Source of the DNA: Myroides albus
GTDB lineage: Bacteria > Bacteroidota > Bacteroidia > Flavobacteriales > Flavobacteriaceae
DNA: 32,174 nucleotides
Reading direction: 5' to 3'
NCBI RefSeq assembly: GCF_009711045.1
Contig: NZ_WMJX01000031.1
Span: 802 to 32,975, forward strand
Shown here: positions 1 through 7,817 of the stretch, piece after piece
Numbering within the stretch: position 1 is the stretch's first letter
Layout of the letters: the number at the start of each line of letters is the position of its first letter
Notes under the pieces: generated by a model
The model's database searches: none
Told to the model about the DNA's origin: nothing
What the model saw: only the letters and a program-made list of their open reading frames with translations
Made by a program: the position numbers and the translations under genes

Positions 1-1171
1 CGGCTTTACTTTCTGCTAACTTTTCTATTCCAATAGATTCATTTTTAATACTAATCTTTGTATCTGCTAAAAGTACACCAGCTCCTGTTTTACCATCATC
101 TTCACCACCTTCGATAGTAATAATACCATCAGTCGTTAAGTCTGCTCCTGTAGGTTTAATTGTATTTTGAGCAACCCAAGTTACTGTTCCATCATCTGCT
201 GTAGTTAACACTTGACTGTTACCTCCACTTAATATCTTAGAAGTATCTACAGCGTTAGCAGCTATATTTTCCTTACTTACTTGTCCAGCTCCAATCATGC
301 TACTTGTTATGGTACCAGCATTGATACTTAAAGAGATGTTTTTTAACAAAGCATCTGTACCATCCCCTACATTAATCACACCATCAGTACCTGTTGATAA
401 TGTACCTTTATTACTGATATTTGTAATCTCTACAATTGGTTTACCTGGTTTCCAAGTAGTACTTGCATGGTCATATACTAATGCTTGTTTATCATCAGCT
501 TCTACTGGTTTTTCAACTGATACTCCATTAATTTTGACAACTGTATTATCTCCAGCAGCTCCTGTTACATCACCGTCTAAGTTAATTTCTGAAGAGTTAG
601 CTGATATTTCGTAATTTACGTTAGTACCTCCTGTGTTAGATGGGATAGTTTTAATCGTAATCCCTGTTCCTTGAGTAAGTTCAACTCCTGTAGCAGTAGA
701 AGTAACTAAACTTTTAATATGGTTGGTAAACGATGTGTCATCTATAAGCTTTTGTGAAATAGCTAATTCATGGTCAACTTTTTTTTCGTCAGTATATGTT
801 AGCTTAACATCAGCACCATCAGAGATTGTTAACGATGTTAAAGTTTCGTCTGTTTGTAAGGTAGTTTTAGCAACAAGTGCATTCCATTTTCCATCTAACC
901 AGAAATAGAAACCTTTTTTTAAGTTTGAAGTACCTTCTCCTGTATTATAGACAAGTAAACTTTCAGGGTAATTAGTCCCTGCAATAGTTGTCTTATCATC
1001 TTCATCTTTTAATGATACTCGTGGTACTAATACCCCAAGATTTGTTGCTCCCATATCAAGTATCGAAGATTCATTTGGCAAGGTTGAGCTACCCAACCCC
1101 ACTCTATTCTGTGCATACATCGAGCTAAGCGACATAAAAGCTAGACCTATTAGTAGTAATTTTCTTTTCAT
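1..1171 (-). CDS. Large secreted surface protein, N-terminal part (cut at the left edge)
   Basis: The minus-strand frame starts at the ATG whose first base is 1171 and stays open to the window edge, so at least 390 residues are visible and the C-terminus is missing. Residues 1-20 form a Sec signal peptide ending in a typical Bacteroidota 'MYAQ' cleavage region. The next part carries the 'DMGATNLGVLVPRVSL' phrase and a 'KKGFYFWLDGKWN' segment that I know from many Bacteroidota exported repeat proteins. The rest is rich in Thr, Ser, Asp and Gly, with phrases such as 'VTGAAGDNTVVKINGV' typical of beta-strand surface or adhesin proteins. Secretion by the type IX system would need a C-terminal signal that lies outside the window. 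The reading frame is secure; the adhesin role is inferred from composition. No enzyme motif is visible. Confidence 0.8.
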   Translation of the reverse strand, partial: MKRKLLLIGLAFMSLSSMYAQNRVGLGSSTLPNESSILDMGATNLGVLVPRVSLKDEDDKTTIAGTNYPESLLVYNTGEGTSNLKKGFYFWLDGKWNALVAKTTLQTDETLTSLTISDGADVKLTYTDEKKVDHELAISQKLIDDTSFTNHIKSLVTSTATGVELTQGTGITIKTIPSNTGGTNVNYEISANSSEINLDGDVTGAAGDNTVVKINGVSVEKPVEADDKQALVYDHASTTWKPGKPIVEITNISNKGTLSTGTDGVINVGDGTDALLKNISLSINAGTITSSMIGAGQVSKENIAANAVDTSKILSGGNSQVLTTADDGTVTWVAQNTIKPTGADLTTDGIITIEGGEDDGKTGAGVLLADTKISIKNESIGIEKLAESKA

Positions 1172-1211
1172 ATAGAACTTATAATTAGTTATTGAATTAT
1201 ATTTTGAATTA

Positions 1212-1219
1212 CAAATTTA
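1212..1219 (-). promoter_or_regulatory. -7 box for the surface protein gene
   Basis: Read on the minus strand the bases are TAAATTTG, an exact match to the Bacteroidota -7 consensus TAnnTTTG. A start point some 5-7 bp downstream would give a leader of about 35 nt before the ATG at 1171. I found no good TTTG -33 element at the expected distance, so this is a single-box prediction. Confidence 0.45.
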
Positions 1220-1491
1220 ATTAAATAATTAACATAAATTAGGTGTTTATGTATATATAGTTAACTTTTGTGTTTTTCAATTAGATTTAAATTGTGATTT
1301 TTTGTATGATAATTAAATAATATTAGTAAAAAGTAGGTGAATGCTAAGTGATTTGTTGTCAATGAGGTATATTTATTTCGATATTTGCAAAAGTGTTTCA
1401 GTTTTAATAGTTTGTTTTTTATATATAGCCAAATGTAGATTAAGGTCGAAATATGCAAGGGATTGTATTTTTTCAAAAGACTAATAATTTA

Positions 1492-1499
1492 TACCTTCG
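1492..1499 (+). promoter_or_regulatory. -7 box candidate upstream of the Fic-like gene
   Basis: TACCTTCG fits the variant TAnnTTyG and is followed by GC-richer bases, as often seen at Bacteroidota promoters. A TTG at 1463-1465 lies 26 bp upstream, longer than the usual spacing. The implied leader is about 150 nt, which is long. A promoter nearer the ATG at 1654 is not obvious. Confidence 0.35.
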
Positions 1500-1653
1500 C
1501 GGATGAAAAAAAATAATGGTCTTTAGTTTGCTTTGGCATTTAGTGTCAGTGCAGATTATTTCAAATTAGTGTGTATTCTTCCTATTGATTTTTAGGGTTG
1601 TATACTTAATTACTAATTGCAAATACTATTATGTAGTTTAAAAACTTAAGAGA

Positions 1654-3165
1654 ATGACTTATTCGGAAATAAAAGTAAAGATTGATAGTCTAAAACAGCA
1701 AGTTGAGACTCAAGGAGGTGTGAATAGTGAACAGCTACAAAAGTTATATCATAAGTACCGTTTGGAGTGTAACTATTTTTCAAATTATGCAGAGGGAAAT
1801 ACTTTGGCAAAAGAAGAAGTTCGAAGTATGATTGATGGATTGGTAACTGTTGACAAAAAGCCTCTAAAAGATTTAATGGAAATTAAGAAACACGATGAGG
1901 TTTTAAAAGAATTATTAGGAGGGAGTTTGGTAGACTCACACCTGTCTGAAAAGTATATCAAAGAGCTTCATGCCAAGTTAATGTATGAAGAGGATAGCGA
2001 TAGAAGAGCTGAGCTTGGTCAATGGAAGCAGACTGATAATAGCATGTCTACTTACAAAGGTGAGAAATACACTTTTGTAGCTGCTTCTGCTGTAAAAAAG
2101 GAAATGCGAGAATTGATCAATCGCACCAATGAAGCAATCGACTATATTCTAAAAGGTAAAAAGTATGCTCCACATCCTATCGATGTAGCCCTTAATTTTC
2201 ATGTTGATTTTTTGAAAGTAAGCCCTTTTGATAGAGGAAATGGATTAGTAGCACGCTTATTGAGCAATCAGATTTTAATAGCCTTTGTTTATACGCCATT
2301 TTGGATTACGGATAAGGAACAAGAGTTATATGTAAAGTATTTAACAGATGTGCTGTGTTATGATGAACCAAAAGACGATTTGTTTACTCATATTGGGCAA
2401 CAAATTTTGCGTTCGCAGCAAATGATTGTCGATATACAAGAAGGAAAGTCTATTGAGGAATCGGAGAAATTTTACAATCAAATCGAAATGCTTAAACGTC
2501 AGTTAAAGGCTAAAGAGGAGGAGAAAAGTAAAGTAAAGTCAGCCGAGTGGTTAGAGTCGATATTTGTTCACTCTATACGTCCTTTATTTACCGAAGTTGA
2601 GCTTCAGGTATTGGAGAGTTTTGGAGATTTGTTCGGTGAGATAGAGGGGCAGTATACATTAGATGTTTCAGAGGAAGAAGTATTGGAAGGTGAAGAAGTA
2701 CTTGTTAATGTAACGCAGGAGGGTGAAGAAGAAACGATTGCAACTGAAGAAGACGCAGTGGAAGAAGACGCAGTGGAAGAAGACGTAGTGGAAGAAGACG
2801 TAGTGGAAGAAGACGCATCAGCTGTTACAGAAGAAGATAATGTTGAGGAAGCATCAACTGTACAAGAAGAAGATTTAGCAGAAGAATTACTACACGTATT
2901 TGATTTAGACAATCCTCATATAGCATGGGATAGAGCTGAGGAGATACACTCGGTTATTCGTTTAGGTGGATTTAAACTAATTGAGGGAGCTGCTGCTATT
3001 GAGGTAGGAGTATCTTGTAGGTTTACAGAACTAACTTATGTTATTGATTTAGGTGACGGTACAGTATTCGAGAAAGAATACGATCAACAATTAGAAACTG
3101 CTGAAATAAAAGCAGTAACTGATTATACTTGTGAGACTATCGTAAAGAAAATTAATGCGTTATAA
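1654..3165 (+). CDS. Fic-fold protein with degenerate catalytic motif and acidic linker
   Basis: Fic proteins usually transfer AMP from ATP to a target hydroxyl using the motif HPFxxGNGRxxR. Here the motif region at residues 190-201 reads SPFDRGNGLVAR: the catalytic His is Ser190 and the phosphate-contacting Arg is Leu198, while Phe192, Gly195-Asn196-Gly197 and Arg201 are kept. The N-terminal autoinhibitory motif (S/T)xxxE(G/N) is intact as Ser43...Glu47-Gly48, so this is a class II layout (inhibitory helix before the Fic core). The Fic core spans roughly residues 90-260, then comes a charged coiled-coil-like stretch (270-300), an acidic tandem repeat (365-385) and a C-terminal region of about 90 residues that I cannot assign. 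Transcription ends at a strong hairpin at 3186. The fold is well supported. AMPylation is doubtful; a pseudoenzyme, or a Ser-based or altered chemistry, is possible. The neighbouring McrB/COG1700 operon suggests a defence context, which is inference. Confidence 0.8.
   Translation: MTYSEIKVKIDSLKQQVETQGGVNSEQLQKLYHKYRLECNYFSNYAEGNTLAKEEVRSMIDGLVTVDKKPLKDLMEIKKHDEVLKELLGGSLVDSHLSEKYIKELHAKLMYEEDSDRRAELGQWKQTDNSMSTYKGEKYTFVAASAVKKEMRELINRTNEAIDYILKGKKYAPHPIDVALNFHVDFLKVSPFDRGNGLVARLLSNQILIAFVYTPFWITDKEQELYVKYLTDVLCYDEPKDDLFTHIGQQILRSQQMIVDIQEGKSIEESEKFYNQIEMLKRQLKAKEEEKSKVKSAEWLESIFVHSIRPLFTEVELQVLESFGDLFGEIEGQYTLDVSEEEVLEGEEVLVNVTQEGEEETIATEEDAVEEDAVEEDVVEEDVVEEDASAVTEEDNVEEASTVQEEDLAEELLHVFDLDNPHIAWDRAEEIHSVIRLGGFKLIEGAAAIEVGVSCRFTELTYVIDLGDGTVFEKEYDQQLETAEIKAVTDYTCETIVKKINAL
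2746..2815 (+). repeat. In-frame 15-bp tandem repeat (acidic EEDxVE units)
   Basis: Four full copies of a 15-bp unit and a partial fifth lie head to tail: units start at 2746, 2761, 2776, 2791 and 2806. The first two read GAAGAAGACGCAGTG and the next two differ only by C to T at one position (GTA for GCA). They encode repeated Glu-Glu-Asp-Ala/Val-Val. Because the unit is a multiple of three, copy-number change keeps the frame, so this is a likely length-variable linker. Confidence 0.85.
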
Positions 3166-3185
3166 ACGACTCGATTTACTATTGT

Positions 3186-3215
3186 AAAAGCACTGCCATT
3201 TGGCGGTGCTTTTTT
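3186..3215 (+). terminator. Terminator after the Fic-like gene
   Basis: A 12-bp stem with one G-T pair (3186-3197 with 3202-3213) and a four-base loop is followed by a T run. It lies 20 bp after the stop codon. The left arm core AGCACTGCC reappears in a second terminator at 3429. Confidence 0.85.
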
Positions 3216-3428
3216 GTTTTTGGATTAGTCCTCTTTTAAAAGTATTCATCATTGGCCTTAGTCAAGGTGTTAATGTTAGGAGGAATCTTCGTAATGCTAT
3301 GTCTAATTTGTTTTGGTTTATGTAGGTATGTTTATTATAAGATAGCGTGTTGTTTGAGTTTGGAAGGTAGGGTGTTTTTTTGAAGAATAGAATAGAGGGG
3401 GAATGGGGGGATAGTTTTTATAAATAAT
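3216..3428. other. Spacer between two related terminators
   Basis: This stretch of about 210 bp lies between two hairpins with the same left-arm core. No start-to-stop gene of useful size is present. One plus frame (about 3226-3327) reads through some 33 codons without an ATG start and ends at a TAG. It could be a gene relic or chance. A G-rich run at 3397-3411 has no clear role. Confidence 0.4.
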
Positions 3429-3457
3429 AGCACTGCCTATGGGTGGTGCTTTTTTTT
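3429..3457 (+). terminator. Second terminator, related to the one at 3186
   Basis: AGCACTGCC (3429-3437) pairs with GGTGGTGCT (3442-3450) through two G-T pairs, followed by seven T. The left arm is identical to the core of the hairpin at 3186. No intact gene lies between the two, so the upstream copy may be the end of a lost gene or a duplication. Confidence 0.7.
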
Positions 3458-3467
3458 GAGGTGAGGA

Positions 3468-3505
3468 AAACCTTATGAATAAGGTTTAAAGATTGGTTAT
3501 ATTTG
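3468..3505 (+). promoter_or_regulatory. Promoter with perfect palindromic operator candidate for the McrB/COG1700 operon
   Basis: TATATTTG at 3498-3505 matches the -7 consensus exactly and lies about 50 bp before the ATG at 3555. Just upstream, 3468-3487 is a perfect inverted repeat with 9-bp arms (AAACCTTAT, then GA, then ATAAGGTTT). It covers the place where the -33 contact would be expected. A DNA-binding dimer there would be well placed to block or aid the promoter. No T run follows, so it is not a simple terminator. Confidence 0.55.
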
Positions 3506-3554
3506 TTATAGGATATATGTTAGATTTATAAAATGTAGTAAAACTATATAGACA

Positions 3555-5297
3555 ATGAGTAAAGTAAGAGATATAAAAAGAGAAGATATTTTAAAAGCTA
3601 TAGAGATAATAAATAGTAACCCTGAACTTAGAAAAAAAAGAAGCTCATCTACTTATGATTTGATATATAATAACAATATGTATCCTCCTATTTTAGTATT
3701 ATCAGAAGCTAATAAATTAAAAGGAGGGGAAGAATTGTTATTATCTGACTTTGGAAATAGTACAGAGTTACCTTTTAAAATATTACATGATTTAGGTTTT
3801 AATATAGTGATGAAGAGAAAAAGTCAATTTAAAGAGTTTTTAGAGAATCAATTTCCTGAAGGATCAGGGGCAATTTCTTCTTATCTACAAGCAATGGATA
3901 ATTTAGGTGAGTTGCTTAATCAGTCAGGTCAATTGAAAGGTTCTATCTATGGTATCGAAGATGTACAGTTCTTTAATAAATTGTTGGAAGAAGTAAAGAT
4001 TTATCAAAAGGATATAAGCTCTATATTGTATAGTAAACCTAAATCGTATGCAGATAGAGGATTTTACAGTGCTAGTTTGTCAAAATATATTGAGATGTTA
4101 AGTGGAGGTGTAAAAAAAGTTGTTAGAAAAGAAAAGACTATAGTTAGAGATAAAGATCAAGAGTATTTTACTATCAAAGCTTTTACAGATAGTTTAGAAA
4201 AATCTAACTTATATTTTGATCCAGTATTAGTAACTCGTTTCGTAACTTCTCTAGTAACCAAGCCTTTTGTGTTGTTAAATGGGTTATCAGGATCAGGAAA
4301 GACAAAGTTAGCACAGGCTTTTGTGCAATGGATTTGTCAAGAAGAGACTCAATATAGAATTATACCTGTAGGAGCAGATTGGACTAATAGAGAACCTTTG
4401 TTAGGATATCCTGATGGACTAAATGCAACTATGTATGTAACTCCTGATAATGGTGCCTTACAACTAATGTTAGATGCACAGAGTAACCCTAACCTTCCAT
4501 TCTTTATGATTTTAGACGAGATGAATCTAAGTCATGTAGAACGCTATTTTGCAGATTTCTTAAGTGTGATGGAAAGTAACGATAGTATTAAATTATACAC
4601 AGGAGATGTTAGGATATGCTCAGAAGGAAGGGGAATCCCTCAGACTATTCAGTGGCCTAATAACCTATTTATTATTGGAACAGTAAATATTGATGAGACT
4701 ACATATATGTTTAGTCCTAAGGTATTAGATAGAGCCAATGTTATAGAGTTTAGATTAGATGTAAGTGACTTAGGTAAATACTTTTCTTTACCCAATGGTG
4801 TCAAATTTACAGAGTTAAAATGTGAAGGAAAAAGAATGTCTAAAGGGTTTCTGACGATGTCAGAAAAGGTAACGAAAACATCTGATAAAGTCGTTCAGGA
4901 AGAATTATTAAAGTTTTTTACTGAGCTGTCTAAAGTAGGAGCAGAGTTTGGTTATCGTACAGCAAATGAAGTATTGAAATTGATTAACCAATTGAGTTAT
5001 TTAGATTATCCTGAGATCTATCAAAAAGAAGGAGTTAAGAAAAAAGATATTATCAATTATAGAATTGATATTGCTATAATGCAAAAGCTGTTACCAAAGC
5101 TTCATGGTTCTCGTTCTAAGATTGTGAAGGTATTAGAAACTTTGGTAGAGCTATGTTTAATAAATGCTAAAGATTTTGATATTATTCAAGGAGAGCAGAA
5201 TATAGATAATATTAAATATCCAATATCTTATGCTAAGTTAATGCGTATGTATCACAATGTGATAGCTAATGGATTTACTAGTTATGCAGAAGCTTAA
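3555..5297 (+). CDS. McrB-type AAA+ NTPase, motor subunit of a type IV-like restriction system
   Basis: McrB-family proteins are ring-forming NTPases that recognise or translocate on DNA and drive a partner nuclease. The NTPase core is clear: Walker A GLSGSGKTK at residues 243-251, Walker B with Asp321-Glu322 in the McrB signature 'LDEMNLSH', and the highly typical 'GTVNIDETTYMFSPKVLDRA' block at about 375-394. The N-terminal 90 residues contain a 'YDLIY....YPPILVLS.A' pattern that I recall from head domains of ScoMcrA-like and other restriction proteins; residues about 95-185 resemble the helical core-binding fold of tyrosine recombinases ('SGAISSYLQAMDNLGELL', later 'YSASLSKYIEML'). These N-terminal parts probably read DNA. 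The gene overlaps the next gene, so the two are translated together. The family is certain; the recognised DNA feature is unknown. Confidence 0.92.
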   Translation: MSKVRDIKREDILKAIEIINSNPELRKKRSSSTYDLIYNNNMYPPILVLSEANKLKGGEELLLSDFGNSTELPFKILHDLGFNIVMKRKSQFKEFLENQFPEGSGAISSYLQAMDNLGELLNQSGQLKGSIYGIEDVQFFNKLLEEVKIYQKDISSILYSKPKSYADRGFYSASLSKYIEMLSGGVKKVVRKEKTIVRDKDQEYFTIKAFTDSLEKSNLYFDPVLVTRFVTSLVTKPFVLLNGLSGSGKTKLAQAFVQWICQEETQYRIIPVGADWTNREPLLGYPDGLNATMYVTPDNGALQLMLDAQSNPNLPFFMILDEMNLSHVERYFADFLSVMESNDSIKLYTGDVRICSEGRGIPQTIQWPNNLFIIGTVNIDETTYMFSPKVLDRANVIEFRLDVSDLGKYFSLPNGVKFTELKCEGKRMSKGFLTMSEKVTKTSDKVVQEELLKFFTELSKVGAEFGYRTANEVLKLINQLSYLDYPEIYQKEGVKKKDIINYRIDIAIMQKLLPKLHGSRSKIVKVLETLVELCLINAKDFDIIQGEQNIDNIKYPISYAKLMRMYHNVIANGFTSYAEA

Positions 5298-7602
5298 TTT
5301 TGAATATAAAAAGATAGATATTTTATCTATTCCTATTCTGGATGGAGTAGTGTTAGAAATAGTTACTGACAGTTCTGATAAACTATATCTATTGGATACT
5401 GAAGAAGCTATGGACTATGGAGTAAAACCATATTTAATAGCAGAGGGGCATTACTATGAATATGAATTAGTAGGAAGTACTGAGTATGAATTAGTCTGCT
5501 CAGTGAAGAGTATTGTACGTCAATCAAAAAGACAATCTAATAGAGGAAGGTTAGAACCTAATTACTATGTAGGTGTTTTAAGGTTATTTGTAAAACATAC
5601 AGCAAGCGAGGTAGTCGTAAAGGAGATAGATGTAGAAGTACTAGCTACTAAATTTGATAAGGATCTAGATACAAGCTATCGTACTAATTATCGTCAGATG
5701 TTAGAAGATATCACAGATGTCTGTACAGATTTATTGATGGAGGTAGAGGCTCCAGTTTATCAGTCGTATGACGTAGATTATAATAGTAATGCACAGTCAT
5801 TATATCAAAGATTCTGTTTTGTTAAGTCATTTATTGATTCATCAGAATTTGAGGAGGCTTTACTTCAGGTATTCAACAATCCTTCTACTAAATGGGATGA
5901 GGAAAATGAACTACAACCTATTTCTCGTGTTAAACGCATAGGGAGTAAAGAAATTCGACAGTTTACTTCCTCAAGTCAAAGAATTCAGTTAGATAATGTT
6001 CATCCATTGTCAAGAGTAATTCCTTCATTACCTCAAAAGATATATTTAGGTCATAAAAAGGAGTCTTATGATACTCCTGAGAATAGATTTGTGAAGTTTG
6101 TTCTGAGTGTATTTGTGAACTTTATAGAACATTGTCATCGAGTTTTTAGTAAATATAATAAGAGTTTTGCTGCTGAAGAAGCTCTACTGTTAGGAAAGCA
6201 TATTAGACAATTAGCTTCTCATTCCTTCTTTGATACGATTCAAGAAGCACAGTCTCTAAAGCTAAATAGTCCAACTCTGCAAAAAAGAGCTGGGTATAGA
6301 GAGGTGTTAAATCGTTGGTTACAGTTTGAATTGGCCTCTCAGTTAACTTGGGAGGGAGGCGATGATGTTTATGAAGGTGGAAAGAAGAATATTGCTCAGC
6401 TTTATGAGTATTGGATATTCTTCCAACTGAAGCAATTGGTGTGTGATAAGTTTGGTTTAGAGTTTAATAGTTCGGACTTAATTAAGGTAGATAAAGATGG
6501 GCTACAAGTTATATTAAAAGAAGGTAGAGCTTTAGATATAAAAGGGAGAAGTACAGTGAAGTCACGAAATTTATGTATTAGGTTTAGTTATAACCGTTCA
6601 TTCCGTGGAGGAACTGATGATATGACTAAGGCAGGTAGCTGGACTACTACATTAAGACCAGATTATACATTAAGTATATGGCCAAGTGTGTTTAAAGAGA
6701 GTGAAGCTGAAAAAGAAGATGCTATAGTACATATCCACTTCGATGCGAAATATAAGATACAAGATTTTCAGAAAGATGTTGTCGAGGTAGGTACAGAGGA
6801 AGAAGTTAAAGAAGAAGAGAGAAAAGGAACATTTAAAAATGTAGACCTACTAAAGATGCATGCTTATAAGGATGCTATTCGTCGTACAGGAGGAGCTTAT
6901 ATTTTGTATCCCGGTAGTAATCAGAAGAGATTTGAAGGCTTTCATGAGATACTACCAGGTTTAGGAGCTTTCTCTATTTGCCCCTCTAAAGAAAATACAG
7001 GTATAAAAGAATTGGCTGGTTTTATAGATAAAGTGATAGAACATTTAATCGATAGAACTTCACAGAGAGAACGTATCGTAAATAATAGCTATCAGATATT
7101 AAATGAAGAGCGTACTGTATATGAAACTAAAGGTGTCTTACCTCCTTATTTTGATAGAAATAAAGTAGATATTAAGGGGACAAAAGTATTAGTTGGGTAT
7201 TGTAAGTCAGATAAGCACTTAGAGTGGTATTTAGATAAAGGTTTATATAATTTTAGAATTGGAGATGCAAAAGGAGCAGTAGATTTAAAGTTTGTTATTG
7301 AAGCAGAATATCTTTTATTAAGAGAGGCGGGAGAATTGCAAGCTTCTAAATTATTTAAAATAGATAGGACAAGAAGTTATGATTATTATAGTCATCAAAA
7401 AATAAAAGGTTTAGGATATCCAGTAAATAGTCGAGCAAAAGATTATTTAATGGTAGCTTTTGATGAGGTAATAGATTTTAATGGGTTAATATTCGATTAT
7501 ATGGCTATGAGTGAATATGAGAAGAATAGTAATCCTGTAGGCTTACCTTTTGTTGTAACTTTAGAAGACTTGTTTAAAGTACGTGTATTGCTAGAAGAAT
7601 AA
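5284..7602 (+). CDS. DUF2357 / COG1700 nuclease partner, PD-(D/E)XK fold
   Basis: This is a large partner of the preceding McrB-type motor, in the COG1700 (DUF2357/DUF524) group linked to virus defence. With the start at 5284 it has 772 residues. The DUF2357 signature 'DTPENRFVKFVL' lies at 263-274. The nuclease site is visible as Asp460 in 'RPDYTL' and Asp487-Ala-Lys489 in 'HFDAKYK', followed by a helix motif 'HAYKDAI' at 526-532. The last 140 residues begin with 'VLVGYCKSDKHLEWYL' and look like a separate domain that I cannot name. An ATG at 5269 in the same frame would add five residues; I chose 5284 because MQKLNFEYKK reads as a natural N-terminus, but the sequence does not decide. Either start overlaps the upstream gene (14 or 29 bp). 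Expected to cut DNA when driven by the AAA+ ring. Confidence 0.88.
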   Translation: MQKLNFEYKKIDILSIPILDGVVLEIVTDSSDKLYLLDTEEAMDYGVKPYLIAEGHYYEYELVGSTEYELVCSVKSIVRQSKRQSNRGRLEPNYYVGVLRLFVKHTASEVVVKEIDVEVLATKFDKDLDTSYRTNYRQMLEDITDVCTDLLMEVEAPVYQSYDVDYNSNAQSLYQRFCFVKSFIDSSEFEEALLQVFNNPSTKWDEENELQPISRVKRIGSKEIRQFTSSSQRIQLDNVHPLSRVIPSLPQKIYLGHKKESYDTPENRFVKFVLSVFVNFIEHCHRVFSKYNKSFAAEEALLLGKHIRQLASHSFFDTIQEAQSLKLNSPTLQKRAGYREVLNRWLQFELASQLTWEGGDDVYEGGKKNIAQLYEYWIFFQLKQLVCDKFGLEFNSSDLIKVDKDGLQVILKEGRALDIKGRSTVKSRNLCIRFSYNRSFRGGTDDMTKAGSWTTTLRPDYTLSIWPSVFKESEAEKEDAIVHIHFDAKYKIQDFQKDVVEVGTEEEVKEEERKGTFKNVDLLKMHAYKDAIRRTGGAYILYPGSNQKRFEGFHEILPGLGAFSICPSKENTGIKELAGFIDKVIEHLIDRTSQRERIVNNSYQILNEERTVYETKGVLPPYFDRNKVDIKGTKVLVGYCKSDKHLEWYLDKGLYNFRIGDAKGAVDLKFVIEAEYLLLREAGELQASKLFKIDRTRSYDYYSHQKIKGLGYPVNSRAKDYLMVAFDEVIDFNGLIFDYMAMSEYEKNSNPVGLPFVVTLEDLFKVRVLLEE

Positions 7603-7612
7603 CTAGTGTATT

Positions 7613-7817
7613 TAGTGGTTATTTAATTCTAATATTAAAAGAGTTTTCGGATGCCTATTATTATAAAACTCTTTGTCAAGATAAGCAAAAAGATAATGTA
7701 GCAAATGATACATTTAAGTTATTCGTGGAATATAATAAGATGGGATACTCTATCAATGAAGCGAATGCTAGGTATGAGTTATATCCCTACCAAATAAAAC
7801 AAAAATATTCAAATTAG
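7613..7817 (+). pseudogene. Relic reading frame without a start codon
   Basis: Directly after the nuclease gene a plus frame runs from about 7613 to the TAG at 7815 and encodes a plausible C-terminal segment with 'FVEYNKMGYSINEANARYEL' and the ending 'KQKYSN'. Its only ATG is late (within 'NKMGY'), so a normal gene cannot be made here. The residue mix is protein-like rather than spacer-like. I do not recognise the family. Most simply it is the 3' remnant of a gene truncated when the defence block arrived or rearranged; chance is the alternative. Confidence 0.4.

Larger units (their letters stand above)
1172..1653. other. AT-rich divergent intergenic region
   Basis: This stretch of about 480 bp separates the minus-strand surface protein from the plus-strand Fic-like gene. 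It contains one -7 box candidate for each direction (separate entries). A 71-codon minus-strand frame at 1261-1476 is open, but its composition is that of AT-rich spacer and it has no recognisable domain, so I do not call it. A seven-codon frame begins at the ATG at 1503, just after the plus-strand -7 box; it is too short to support. I see no other gene. Confidence 0.6.

Noticed and set aside
297..908. Plus-strand frames across the first kilobase
   Set aside because: They are shadows of the minus-strand surface protein, which has a signal peptide and a continuous frame.
1261..1476. 71-codon minus-strand frame in the intergenic region
   Set aside because: AT-rich composition with Lys/Asn/Leu/Ile bias, no domain, no suitable promoter; reads as spacer.
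2746..2815. Tandem repeats as a possible CRISPR array
   Set aside because: Units are 15 bp, directly joined with no spacers, and keep the coding frame.
2604..2912. Minus-strand 102-codon Ser/Thr-rich frame
   Set aside because: It is the mirror of the acidic repeat in the Fic-like gene; GAA/GAC-rich coding DNA gives Ser/Thr-rich frames on the other strand.
3226..3327. Startless 33-codon frame between the two related terminators as a gene
   Set aside because: No ATG/GTG start in a useful place and too short; kept only as a possible relic.
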